Positions 9,701-17,987 of a stretch of DNA of 64,000 nucleotides are shown piece after piece. Below the pieces are notes generated by a model that searched no databases, was not told the DNA's origin, and saw nothing but the letters and a program-made list of their open reading frames with translations. A program made the translations under genes and the position numbers. Source of the stretch: Demequina sp. TMPB413 (GTDB taxonomy: Bacteria > Actinomycetota > Actinomycetes > Actinomycetales > Demequinaceae); NCBI RefSeq assembly GCF_020447105.2, contig NZ_CP096184.1, forward strand, positions 2,604,001 through 2,668,000, written 5' to 3'. Position 1 is the stretch's first letter, and every line of letters begins with the position of its first letter.

Positions 9701-12700
9701 AGGGTTTGGTGCGGGACGCTGAGGTGCCCGACGTCTCGCTCGCCATTGCGCGGGACGGCGAGGCGTTCGCATGGACGGCAGAGGCGGCCCGCACCTTGGG
9801 TGAGGCGGTCCAGGATCTCGGCGCGCGCGTGCAGCGGCAGGCCTGGAACCTCGCCGGAACGCCCTTGCGCGACGGCGCGGACCGCGTGACGCTCGGTGCC
9901 ACCGCGGAAGGCGTGGCTCGTGCTGTAGCGGGCCTTGGCGACGGGCCCGAGCGTCGGCTCGTGGCTCAAGCGAGGTCCTACGACGAGTTTGACGTGGCGC
10001 TTGCGTTCGCAGAGCATGTGGCAGCGGGCCGCGGGCTGGACCCTGACCTGGCGGGCCCGCGCGTGGGTGCAGCGTGGCCGCAGGAAGCGGCGCGGCTCCG
10101 CGAGCAGGTGGAACAGGTGCGCACGGGCGCAAGCCAGCTACTGAGCGCGGCCCGACCCGAGCTGCTGCACCACCCCGAGCTCGAAGCGTGGGCCGTGGCT
10201 TCCCACGAGGCCGACCGCAAGTGGCTCAAGGGCCGCCGACGCAAGGCTCTGATTGCTCGCATGGCCGGGGTGCTCACCGAGGCAGGAGCAGCATCACCCG
10301 CTTCGCTCACCGCGGTGCTCGACGCCGCAGTGACGACACGTGCCTCTGCAGCGAAAGTACGGGCCGAAGCGCAGTCCCAGTTGGGCGTGGAACTCCCGCC
10401 CACGTGGAACATCCTCACGCCGCAGGGTGCTGACGAGTTCTGGAATCACGTGGAGGCGCTGTACGCGGCGGCGGGTGTCTCCCGCATGACCGACGCGGCG
10501 CGCGACGCCGCGCGGGACTTGCTGCGCGGCGATGCGCTGCCGCTCGCGCAGGCAACCACCGGCGACTCGTTCTCGTTCGGCGGGAGTTTGCTCGGCCAGG
10601 TGGCGGGTGCCGGTGCAGGGGCTTCCGCGGCCGAAGCGTCGGGCGAGGTCTCGCCGCAGGCGTCGGCTGGAGCGTCGGCCGCCACCGCGCTACGTGAGGC
10701 GTGGAAGTCTCTGCTCGAAGCGCTCGGGTCGAGACCGTCTGACGTGGCCCGTTGGATGGGTGACGACACGGTGTTGGGCGCGCTGGAGCGGGACCTGCCG
10801 GAGTGGCGCAAGGACGCCGACGGCGGCGCATTGGTGCGGCTCAGCAGGTGGGAGGCGGTGCAGTTCGAGGCGCGCCGGCTCGAAGATGTGGGCGCGGCCG
10901 AGTGGGTGGCCGAGGTGCGTGCTGGACGCATTCCAGGCGAGGACGTGGAGTCGTCGTTCAGGTTGGCCGCGGCACGTGCTGTGCTGCAGGAGCGACTCGA
11001 GGCTGCGGGCATGGTGGGCTTTGACGGTCGCCAGCGTGAGCGTCAGATCGAGCGGTACGTGGAGGGCACCGCAGCAGTGCGCGAGGCGCTAGTGACGGAG
11101 CTGCCGGCGGGGATTGTGCGGGCCAGGAGCTTCACGTCGGACAGGCTGATGGGCCGCGTGGGCGAGCTTGACCGCGAGTTGGGGCGCAAGCGCGGCGGCA
11201 TGAGCGTGCGCCGCATGCTGACGGAGTACGGCTCCGTGATCGGCGAGGTGACGCCCTGCCTGCTCATGAGCCCGCATTCGGTGGCGCGCTTCCTGCCCCC
11301 CGGTGCGATCGACATCGACGTGGTGCTGTTTGATGAGGCGTCGCAGATTCGCGTGGCCGAGGCCGTGGGCGCGATGGGTCGCGGCAAGTCCGTGGTGGTG
11401 GTGGGCGACTCCCGCCAGATGCCGCCCACGGAGTTTGGCGGCAGTGACATGTTTGGCGTGGAGGAGGACGACGAGGACGACGCCTTTGCGCCAGTGGATC
11501 AGGAGTCCATCCTTACCGAGGCAGTCGAGTCACGCTTGCCGCGGCTGTGGCTTTCGTGGCACTACCGCAGTCGCGACGAGAGCCTCATCGCGTTCTCCAA
11601 TCGCTACTACTACGAGGGCAGGCTGTCGACCTTCCCCTCCCCGCCTGGGGGTCGCGACGATGTGGGTATCTCGTGGCGTCACGTCAACGGCCAGTTTGAG
11701 CGCGGCAAGCGGCGCGTCAACCGAGCGGAGGCCGACGCCGTGGTGGCGGAGGTGCGCGCGATACTGGCGGCCAAGCCCGCAGCGTCGATCGGTGTGGTGA
11801 CGTTCAACGTCGAGCAGCGGGACTTGGTGCTTGACCTGCTGGAGGCAGCGCGTGACGAGCGGGTGGACGCGGCGTTGGCACGGCCTGAGGACCCGCTGTT
11901 CGTCAAGAACCTAGAGAACGTGCAGGGCGACGAGCGAGACGTGGTGCTGTTCACGCTTGCGTTCTCGCCGGACCCGGAGACGGGAAAGTTGCCGCTCAAC
12001 TTTGGCCCGCTCAACCGCGCGGGAGGCGAACGTCGGCTCAACGTGGCCATCACGCGTGCCCGCGAGCGAGTGGTGATCTTCTCCTCCTTCACTCCCGAGC
12101 ACATCGAGCTGGACCGTACCTCCTCCACCGGCCTGGAGCACCTGCGGGATTACCTGGCCGTAGCCGCGTTTGGCTTTGACGGCGCGCTCGCCATGCAGAC
12201 GGCGGAGCGGCGCGACCTTCACCGCGCCCGCATTGTCACGCGACTTGAGGCGGAGGGTCTGGAGGTGCGTGCGCAGGTGGGGCTGTCGGACTTCTCGGTT
12301 GACCTGGCCGTGCGCGCGCCAGGGCGCGGTTGGGTGGCTGTGTTGCTGGACACCCCCGAGTGGGCTGGCCGCAAGACGGTGGGCGACCGCGAGTCGCTCC
12401 CGCCCGCAATCCTGTGTGGTTCCATGGGCTGGGATTCCGTGGTGCGGGTGTGGCTACCGTCGTGGGTCTATGAGCCCGACGCAGTGGTGGCCTCGGTGCT
12501 GGCGGCCGCGCGGGGTGAGCGCGATGAGGCGGGCGCTCGCGAGGCCGACGAGGCGCCTGCGGAGGCAGAGCCCGTGGCCGCGGATGTCGCGGCGCATGAA
12601 GAGCCTGCCAACCATGGCGAGGCGGCGCAGCAGGACGACGCTGAGGACGGCGCGGCTGACGCTGCAGACTTCGACGCCGCGGACCCGGAGCACTTGGCGA

Positions 12701-13296
12701 CGCCGGAACTGCCGGCCGACGGGCGCCTCGAGGTGTGGCGCGAGGTGGACATGGGTGGAGTGAACCACATCACGGTGCACGATCTAAACCGCCTGCGATG
12801 GCCGACCTGCTACGGCCCGGTGACGGCAGTGGCGGACCAGATTGTGGCCGCGGAGGCCCCGCTGAGCCTTGACCGTCTCATGAAGCTCATCGGCCTACGT
12901 GCTGGCCTGAGCCGTGTAGTGGAGAGTCGCAAGGCGATGATCCGGCCGACCATTCGCTCTGGCTTGGTGCACTCGACGGTGCTGGGCGAGTTCGCGTTCC
13001 CTCAGGGCGTGCAGCCGCACGAGTACCGCAGTTTTCGGGTGGCGGCGCCTGGGGAGCGCCGCGAGCTCGCGGACATCGCGCCGCACGAGATCCTCAACGC
13101 CATGAAGGACGTGGCAGTGACGGGCCACGGCGCCGTGGCCGAGGAGGTGCTCAAAGAGACAGCGCGTCTGTTCGGATACACCCGACTCACGGCACCTGTG
13201 CGCGAGTTGCTAGCCAAGGTGCTGGACATCGCCAAGACGGCGGGTCTGGTTGAGGAGGTTGACGGGCGCGTGTTCGCGGTCGAGGGAGACGGGTAG
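6736..13296 (+). CDS. Giant DUF4011-helicase-nuclease-DUF3320 protein (Hhe-like defence ATPase)
   Basis: 2186 residues from ATG 6736 (AGGGG 5 nt upstream; GTG 6730 is possible). Order: unknown N-terminal half; DUF4011 (near 557: WRNALLDLTFRNPLLN); SF1 helicase split by a long Ala-rich insert, with Walker A GPPGTGKSQT near 864, DEAS near 1530, HYRSRDESLIAFSNRYYY near 1610 and VAITRARERVVIFS near 1770; a Vsr-like endonuclease unit near 1835-1920 (VDLAVRAPGRGW, GWDSVVRVWLPSW); an acidic linker; and DUF3320 at the C-terminus. This architecture matches large single-gene antiphage helicase-nucleases such as Hhe. The second Vsr acidic position reads LLDTPEW, so nuclease competence is uncertain. It is not in an operon. 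Confidence 0.85.
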   Translation: MITGRAAVKLSLECVVEGARTSIDRALGAQTKHGDWVAMLEMRDEVRTRRPQRHDASDPALILRVLTEEWRSFTPELSFEQRALATELRSAATRWSHGEAFGRADTHRIIDTAARLLDSLGTEAAVLAAAAARSLAPQVEGDPVDADAVDVALMTDESGAIEAVLTDAELERVLDDWRERTALGEMRVALPNLEVHLTFQTAVNFALSHNGVSPLVDVTVTNASGADVEVSTLEFVLAAGEGIDLGAPLVLGPLSVSAGSERHIPVPLLRWPFPSATLAAIDEALNATLRVTLTSADGRADAEGTIRLLAADEWWAGAIPESLAAFVMPRDPGVEGIVQAVSARLASTTRDGTLNGYEGGAERAIAITKGIWDELIALKLSRQRAAEGGSSVARRVRRPSVVLESGRATDLEAATIFASVAEACGLNPLIVSGRRRALAGVMITDSQLPLVAIEEGSTVQTFVDSTILWPVDTNEALAQSERSLDVAVKSARDWMRESSREIDFILDVRRAHRRVRPLPVIRRIDGEVVVEVERQAARAIEHHKNDASAYESRGVSYPPRVASWRNALLDLTFRNPLLNMRTHRAGLDLAIPPGYLGRFEDMLAKGASFTVGTADDVNALSRANGVESTQDLPADQLASIMEGEHLLYSQVTSSQYNGRVVGLARKAKTVLEETGANNLYIALGSLEWEDTGRKAKAPLFLIPATIKVRRGQLAKIQIEDGAVAVPNQCLLEKLRVSHQLVVPALASPLEDGHGIDVDDALAQLRYALLDAVLDFKVSETAHLAVFQFSTLQLWQDVSDNWQHFLGNPVVRHLVETPTDTFVDPVAEPTMDAQAEVTEALPVSADGSQIEAVRWAGVGRSFVLEGPPGTGKSQTITNIIANSLAKGRRVLFVAEKQAALDVVKRRLDAVGLGPYCLDLHGRNQSPTDVRAQLRAAMHAQVSGSASVAEALSAQQSSLVSTLDRYPKQLHEQGAAGLSAWEASQVALALEGLVRDAEVPDVSLAIARDGEAFAWTAEAARTLGEAVQDLGARVQRQAWNLAGTPLRDGADRVTLGATAEGVARAVAGLGDGPERRLVAQARSYDEFDVALAFAEHVAAGRGLDPDLAGPRVGAAWPQEAARLREQVEQVRTGASQLLSAARPELLHHPELEAWAVASHEADRKWLKGRRRKALIARMAGVLTEAGAASPASLTAVLDAAVTTRASAAKVRAEAQSQLGVELPPTWNILTPQGADEFWNHVEALYAAAGVSRMTDAARDAARDLLRGDALPLAQATTGDSFSFGGSLLGQVAGAGAGASAAEASGEVSPQASAGASAATALREAWKSLLEALGSRPSDVARWMGDDTVLGALERDLPEWRKDADGGALVRLSRWEAVQFEARRLEDVGAAEWVAEVRAGRIPGEDVESSFRLAAARAVLQERLEAAGMVGFDGRQRERQIERYVEGTAAVREALVTELPAGIVRARSFTSDRLMGRVGELDRELGRKRGGMSVRRMLTEYGSVIGEVTPCLLMSPHSVARFLPPGAIDIDVVLFDEASQIRVAEAVGAMGRGKSVVVVGDSRQMPPTEFGGSDMFGVEEDDEDDAFAPVDQESILTEAVESRLPRLWLSWHYRSRDESLIAFSNRYYYEGRLSTFPSPPGGRDDVGISWRHVNGQFERGKRRVNRAEADAVVAEVRAILAAKPAASIGVVTFNVEQRDLVLDLLEAARDERVDAALARPEDPLFVKNLENVQGDERDVVLFTLAFSPDPETGKLPLNFGPLNRAGGERRLNVAITRARERVVIFSSFTPEHIELDRTSSTGLEHLRDYLAVAAFGFDGALAMQTAERRDLHRARIVTRLEAEGLEVRAQVGLSDFSVDLAVRAPGRGWVAVLLDTPEWAGRKTVGDRESLPPAILCGSMGWDSVVRVWLPSWVYEPDAVVASVLAAARGERDEAGAREADEAPAEAEPVAADVAAHEEPANHGEAAQQDDAEDGAADAADFDAADPEHLATPELPADGRLEVWREVDMGGVNHITVHDLNRLRWPTCYGPVTAVADQIVAAEAPLSLDRLMKLIGLRAGLSRVVESRKAMIRPTIRSGLVHSTVLGEFAFPQGVQPHEYRSFRVAAPGERRELADIAPHEILNAMKDVAVTGHGAVAEEVLKETARLFGYTRLTAPVRELLAKVLDIAKTAGLVEEVDGRVFAVEGDG

Positions 13297-13303
13297 GGCC
13301 AGG

Positions 13304-13419
13304 GAGGTCTTGTCGCGCACAACAGCGCGTTCGACACCGGGGCACCACTCACGGATGCTCACGCGGCCCTCGCCGACGCTGAGACCACAGCCGCGTTGCT
13401 GGCCGAACTGGTGGTGAGG
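13304..13419 (+). pseudogene. Internally deleted exonuclease remnant (ExoII and ExoIII motifs)
   Basis: Immediately after the helicase stop, one frame reads VAHNSAFDTG and then PLTDAHAALADAE, the ExoII and ExoIII blocks of the repeated DEDDh exonuclease. Compared with the long copies, about 45 codons between these blocks are missing without loss of frame, and everything before ExoII is absent. No start or Shine-Dalgarno is seen. It is the right-hand partner of the fragment at 6489-6603 around the helicase gene. Confidence 0.75.
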
Positions 13420-13429
13420 AGCGTTGCGC

Positions 13430-13663
13430 CTAGCTTCGGACGGCGTCGATCCGGCACAGGACCTTGACGTGATCGGGCGCGTCAAGGTTGACCCGCTCGG
13501 CAACGACCGCCAAAGGCCACCCGGCTTGAATCAAGTCGTGGACATCCGAACACAGCCAGTCAGGCACGTAGCCCACCTTGCGATCGTCAGCGGTGTTGAT
13601 GAGCACTGCACACGGATTACCGGGGCTGGCCTCATCAAGGCGGAGGTCCAGGCCAGTAGCCAT
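13430..13663 (-). CDS. Short HIRAN-like protein, possibly truncated
   Basis: 77 residues. LRLDEASPGNPCAVLINT followed by KVGYVPDWLCSDVHDLI and VNLDAPDHVKVLCRIDA resembles the second half of a HIRAN-type domain (NPxAV..., GYVP..., a closing CR strand), found alone or fused to helicases and nucleases. ATG 13663 has AAGAGG 8 nt upstream. The usual N-terminal strands are missing, so it may be a remnant. It is antisense to its neighbours. Confidence 0.45.
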   Translation of the reverse strand: MATGLDLRLDEASPGNPCAVLINTADDRKVGYVPDWLCSDVHDLIQAGWPLAVVAERVNLDAPDHVKVLCRIDAVRS

Positions 13664-13822
13664 GGAGCAACCTCTTCTGATTCGCTTCAAGTAACTGGAC
13701 GATCAACGTACGCCTTACCTCTGGCACTACCGAGATGGGTACCACCGGGCATGTCCTGACGACGACAAGCACGACGACGACGAACACGACGATAAGCACG
13801 AGCACGAGGACTACAGCGGGAC

Positions 13823-13884
13823 ACTGCGGCGAATCGGCGAAATAACTGCGGCGAATCGGCGAAATAACTGCGGCGAATCGGCGA
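13823..13884 (+). repeat. 22-bp tandem repeats (2.8 copies) upstream of the DUF4143 ATPase gene
   Basis: Units start at 13823, 13845 and 13867; each begins ACTGCGGCGAATCGGCG, and the last is cut short after 18 bp. Copies are identical and end 19 bp before the ATG at 13904. Spacing of exactly 22 bp puts each unit on the same helix face, as in iterons or multi-site operators. No spacers, so this is not a CRISPR array. Confidence 0.85.
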
Positions 13885-13903
13885 CGAGGAGTAGGCTCAC
13901 CTC

Positions 13904-15145
13904 ATGACTGACAGCGTCGCGAGGTACGTGGCTCCTCGGGTGCACGAGGCGCTCGATGACACACGGATTGTGATCATCCAAGGCTCCAGGCAAGTGGGCA
14001 AGAGCACACTCGCTGCAACGATCGCGCGCGAGCGGAACGGACGCATCGTCACGCTCGATGATGACGCCGCCCGCTTTACCGCCGAGGCCGATCCTGTTGC
14101 GTTCGTCGCTCAGCATCCCAACGGACTCTTGGTGATCGATGAGGTCCAGCGTGCGCCTCGACTCAACCTCGCACTCAAACGAGCGGTGGACACGGACCAG
14201 GCACCCGGCAGGTTCCTCTTGACTGGTTCTGCGGATCTTCTGCGGCTGCCCGGTACCGAGGACTCTCTCGCAGGCCGGGCCGAAAGCATTGAACTGTTTG
14301 GCTTCTCCCAGGGCGAGCTCATAGGCCACGTTGAGCAATTCATCGATCGCCTCTTGTCCGGGAAGCCGTTTGCCAGCTACACGTCCAGTCTCAACCGGAC
14401 CGACTATATGGAGATTGTTGAGCGTGGCTCATACCCCGAGGCGCTGAGCCGCACGACGTCGCGTCGGCGCAGCCAATGGCTAGGCAGCTACGCCACACGC
14501 GTGACAACCAGGGACGCGGAAGATGTCTCGACGCTGAGACATCTCTCCGAGTTGCCGCGCATCCTGAAACTCGTGGCCACTCGCACCGCAACCGAGCTCA
14601 ATGTGACCTCGGTCGCCTCAGACCTTGAAATGCCACGCCGAACGCTTGACCCCTACTTGGACCTGCTCGACACTCTCTACCTCACTCAGCGCATCCCGGC
14701 TTGGCATACGAATCTCACCAAGCAAGTGGTCTCCAGACCCAAGATCACGCTGCTCGACACCGGGCTTGCCGCCCACTTGCTGGGCACTCAAAGTGGAGCT
14801 TCCCTTGCCGCCGACCGAGCAGGTCCACTGCTTGAGACTCTGGTCGCGGGCGAGCTAAGGCGGCAGCTTGGGTGGTGTGACGAGTCTGCGGAACTGTTCC
14901 ACTACAGGGACCGTCATGGCGCCGAGGTCGACTTCATCCTCGCCACACCCGACGGGCGCATCGCCGGAATCGAAGTCAAGGCGGCGTCTGGAGCGAATGC
15001 GCACGACGCTCGCTGGCTGGCGATGCTGCGTGACCGTCTGGGCGACAGGTTCGTGCGGGGGGTGGTGCTCCACACCGGCAGTTCCGCGGGCTCGTTGGGG
15101 GACCGGATCACGTCGGCCCCCATCGACCTCCTGTGGAACGCGTGA
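13904..15145 (+). CDS. AAA ATPase with DUF4143 nuclease-like C-terminus
   Basis: 413 residues. Walker A is QGSRQVGKST (residues ~26-35), Walker B is LLVIDEVQ (~75-82), and sensor 1 is FLLTGSADLL. DUF4143 follows, ending with the strand pattern FHYRDRHGAEVDFILATPDGRIAGIEVKAA, which fits a PD-(D/E)XK core (D then ExK). Length and order match the DUF4143 ATP-binding family, common as solitary mobile genes with unsettled function, often suspected in stress or defence. The 22-bp repeats lie in its promoter or leader. Its stop is 10 nt before the first long exonuclease copy. Confidence 0.85.
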   Translation: MTDSVARYVAPRVHEALDDTRIVIIQGSRQVGKSTLAATIARERNGRIVTLDDDAARFTAEADPVAFVAQHPNGLLVIDEVQRAPRLNLALKRAVDTDQAPGRFLLTGSADLLRLPGTEDSLAGRAESIELFGFSQGELIGHVEQFIDRLLSGKPFASYTSSLNRTDYMEIVERGSYPEALSRTTSRRRSQWLGSYATRVTTRDAEDVSTLRHLSELPRILKLVATRTATELNVTSVASDLEMPRRTLDPYLDLLDTLYLTQRIPAWHTNLTKQVVSRPKITLLDTGLAAHLLGTQSGASLAADRAGPLLETLVAGELRRQLGWCDESAELFHYRDRHGAEVDFILATPDGRIAGIEVKAASGANAHDARWLAMLRDRLGDRFVRGVVLHTGSSAGSLGDRITSAPIDLLWNA

Positions 15146-15155
15146 GGGGACCGCC

Positions 15156-16357
15156 ATGACAGGCTTCGCCGTCATCGACCTGGAGACCACGGGATTCGCC
15201 TACAACGGCGCGGACCGCATCTGCGAGGTGGGCGTGGTGCTCCTCGACCCCCAGGGCCGCCGCGAGCACTCCTGGACCACCCTCATCAACCCCCAGCGGG
15301 ACCTGGGCGCCCAGCATGTCCACCACATTGACGCGACGGACGCCCGCGTCGCGCCCCGGTTTGAGGACGTCGTGGGTGACCTCACCGAGCTGCTGTCCGG
15401 GCGGGTGCTCGCCGCGCACAACAGCGCGTTCGACACCGCCTTCCTCATCGCCGGGTCTTGAATGAGCGCAGCGCGCGCGCCGGGTGGCCGCTCGCACTCA
15501 CCCGCGAGGAGACGCTGTGCACCATGCGCCTGGCCCGCGCCTACGGTGCGCCCGCCAAGCTGGGTGAGTGCTGCGCGCACTTTGGAGTGCCCCTTAACGA
15601 GGCTCACGCGGCCCTCGCCGACGCTGAGGCCGCGGCCGGTTTGCTCGCCGCCTACATCGCGGCGTCTGCCTCGCGGCGCGAGTGGGATGGGTGGCTCGCG
15701 TTGGGTGAGTCGTTGCGGTGGCCGGCACCGCCTCCGCGTGGGGTGGCGCCGGTGCTCAGGGGCACGACGCGTCCCGGCAGTGCCGTCCTGGCGCGGGCGG
15801 TGGGGCACTTCGCCCCGGTGGACGACGTCGCCGGCGCCGACGAATACCTGGACCTGCTAGACCGCGTGCTGCTGGACAGGAAGATCTCTGTACCGGAACG
15901 CAGAGCATTGGACGGCATGGCGACGACGCTGGGGCTGGGCGCCGCCGACGTGGCCCGGCTGAACCGTCACTACATGCTGGGCGTGGTGGACGCGACGTGT
16001 GCGGACGATCAGCTCACGCACGAGGAGCGGGCGCTCGTGATCCAACTGGCGGGGCTACTGGACTTGGCTGACCTTGAGGTGGAGGGTCTGCTGGCGGCGG
16101 CTCAGGCACGGGTGGCGACGGTGGTCGAGGGCGTGGAGCTGAAGCCGGGGGACCTGGTGGTGTTCACGGGGTTCCCGGAGGCGCGCAAGGCGCAACTGCG
16201 TGAGGTGGCGGAGGCTCGGGGGCTGGTGGTGTGGCCTGCTGTGAAGCGGGGTGTGGCGGCGGTGATTGCTCAGGACCCAGGGAGCGGATCGGGCAAAGCG
16301 CGCAAGGCTCGGGAGTACGGGATCCCGGTGGTGGGGGACGGGTTGCTGGCTGGGTAA
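15156..16357 (+). pseudogene. DnaQ-TerB-BRCT exonuclease, copy 1 (one frameshift)
   Basis: ATG 15156 with GAGGGG upstream opens a DEDDh exonuclease: ExoI VIDLETTG (residues 5-12) and ExoII HNSAFD (~93-98). After FLIA a 14-nt insertion relative to copies 2 and 3 causes a stop (15459-15461). The other frame, which could restart at TTG 15458 in a TTGA overlap, carries ExoIII HAALAD, a helical TerB-like middle (VLLDRKISVPERRALDG) and a C-terminal BRCT domain (VVFTGFPEARK...KAREYGIPVV). An intact product would be ~400 residues, a 3'-5' exonuclease. It may be a true split gene, a pseudogene or an assembly error. Confidence 0.8.
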
Positions 16358-16429
16358 TGGTGCTGCGAGGGTCGTCGCGTCGCACGTCGTGGATACTCTC
16401 TCCTCAGCGGGTCCACACGGGGGGTTCAG

Positions 16430-16960
16430 GTGTCGAGTCAGATGTTCAGCGACGAGTCGAAGGAGCGGGGCTACCGCATGGCCGCGGTCGTCGTGCGTTC
16501 GGCCGTTGTCGCGCAGGTTCGCCAAGACTGCAGGTCTTGGGCGGCGCCGGGGTCTCGACGCTTCCATGCGCGCAAAGAGAGCGATGCACGGCGTAGGGAC
16601 GCGCTGAACAGACTGAGCGTCATGGGTGAAGACCTCAGGATCGTCATCGTGGAACGCCGCGCCAGGGTGAGAGAAGCCGAGCTCCGGGAGTCGGTCTTGG
16701 TGGCTCTCGCGCAGTGGGCCTCCGAGAACGGCGTCTCGCGCTGGATCATCGAACTCGATGAGTCTGCTCAGAAGGCCGACAATCGCGCACTGAGCAACTT
16801 CAGTAGATCAACGAATTCGCCTGACTTCGAGTATCTGCACCTGGCGGGCCCAGACGAACCAATCCTGTGGGTGGCGGATCTCGCGGCGTGGGCGTGGACC
16901 AAGGGCGGGCACTATCGAGACAAGGTCGGGCCTCTCGTCACAAGGCGCATTGTGCTCTAG
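16430..16960 (+). CDS. DUF3800-like protein
   Basis: 176 residues from GTG 16430. FSDESKERGY at the start matches the DESG-type acidic strand of DUF3800, and LAGPDEPILWVADLAAWAW near the end matches its closing xQxADLxA motif. The fold is RNase H-like. DUF3800 genes are frequent in phage-defence islands and mobile elements, but no reaction is established. It follows exonuclease copy 1 by 72 nt and its stop codon coincides with the start of the hairpin-bearing repeat. Confidence 0.7.
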   Translation: MSSQMFSDESKERGYRMAAVVVRSAVVAQVRQDCRSWAAPGSRRFHARKESDARRRDALNRLSVMGEDLRIVIVERRARVREAELRESVLVALAQWASENGVSRWIIELDESAQKADNRALSNFSRSTNSPDFEYLHLAGPDEPILWVADLAAWAWTKGGHYRDKVGPLVTRRIVL

Positions 16961-17065
16961 ACAGCGCGAAACCCGGCTCACCAACCGTCCGGATGGCTGC
17001 CGGGTTCACTTCTCGGAACTACTGTTCCTCGCGTGTATGAGTTTCGCATGGGCGCCGGTACACGT
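16955..17065 (+). repeat. Hairpin-bearing repeat, copy A (matches 27632-27745)
   Basis: About 60-75 bp are closely similar to the stretch upstream of exonuclease copy 3: CTCTAGA, GCGCGAAACCCGGCT, ACCGTCCGGA, GGCTGCCGGGT and weaker similarity to the ACACGT/GCACGT near the end. It folds as AACCCGGC (16970-16977) with GCCGGGTT (16999-17006) and a 21-nt loop. It could act as a terminator for DUF3800 and the convergent GIY-YIG gene, although no T-run follows. Because copy B precedes an exonuclease gene, copy A is plausibly an orphaned upstream region. Confidence 0.7.
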
Positions 17066-17928
17066 CAATAGTTGTGCGAGCCGTCCGCGTCCCAAACCGC
17101 GTGCTGTGCGGCATCGCCCCCGGCGCCGGAAGACCCGGGGTACCCGGCGAGGAACTGCCGGTACATGACCTGGTTGGGGAACGCGCCGCGCACCTGCGTG
17201 CCGACCGCGTACGCCAACTCCTCGGCTGGTCCCCCTTCGAAACCCCAGCGGTTCTTGCCTTCATCCCAGGGCATTTGCGACGGGAACCACGAATCGACAC
17301 GGTAGGCACCACGCACGACGCCGTAGGCGACGCCAAGGCAGTAACCGGCATGCCTGCGGACATGCTCTGAGATACGCCAGTGCCCACGAGTCTGCTCAAA
17401 TACTTCTACTTCCGTCATGTCCGGTCTCCAGCCTCGCTGGATCTTCACCATGATCACCGGCTCGTCGATCGGAGGACAGGGGGGCGCGACGTAGCGGGCG
17501 ACCACTGCGGGAAGCGACGCCAGGCCGAGCGTGCCAGAGTCGTGTCCGCGGACAAGATTGGTCAGGGCGTGACGGCTTGCCGCGAATCCGTCGATTACGC
17601 TCTGCTCCACCATGAATGCGGCCGCTTCGTCAGGAATGCCATGGCGGATCAGCACCAGGTCGACATCGTGCCCCGCGCGCTCAATGTCATGGATCTTCTG
17701 AAGCTTGGCGCGTTCGGATTGAGGGTCCTTGCCCGCCTCACGAACGTGAGCATTGATGCGGTCGCCTTTGCCCTTGCCAACGTAGAACACATCGCCGTCT
17801 CGCGGATCCCGCAATGCGTAGACATAGAAGCCCAGGTGATTGACAACCTCGTGCGGAATGCGGATTTCGTCGACCATGGCTCTGAACTTATCGCGTAGCG
17901 CGTCTGCGCCGACCGCTCGAGTGCCCAC
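17065..17928 (-). CDS. GIY-YIG nuclease-domain protein
   Basis: 287 residues from GTG 17928; ATG 17877 is an alternative, and neither has a strong ribosome binding site. The GIY-YIG core is visible as FYVYALRDP...VFYVGKGKGDRINAH (residues ~33-62), with the basic Arg/His residues of the family and an acidic FMVEQSVID helix near 130 (candidate catalytic Glu). The C-terminal ~130 residues are Trp-rich and resemble a separate unknown domain (AYRVDSWFPSQMPWDEGKNRWGF). It would cut DNA or RNA; the target is unknown. Divergent from the zinc-knuckle microprotein. Confidence 0.8.
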   Translation of the reverse strand: MGTRAVGADALRDKFRAMVDEIRIPHEVVNHLGFYVYALRDPRDGDVFYVGKGKGDRINAHVREAGKDPQSERAKLQKIHDIERAGHDVDLVLIRHGIPDEAAAFMVEQSVIDGFAASRHALTNLVRGHDSGTLGLASLPAVVARYVAPPCPPIDEPVIMVKIQRGWRPDMTEVEVFEQTRGHWRISEHVRRHAGYCLGVAYGVVRGAYRVDSWFPSQMPWDEGKNRWGFEGGPAEELAYAVGTQVRGAFPNQVMYRQFLAGYPGSSGAGGDAAQHAVWDADGSHNY

Positions 17929-17987
17929 GCGTTCGCCGCTGCCGGGAGTGGCTGCGTGGAGGGTGTGTGGTTGGCCATCGCACTAGC

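Noticed and set aside
13823-13884. Possible CRISPR array
   Set aside because: Repeats are directly adjacent without spacers and no cas gene is near.
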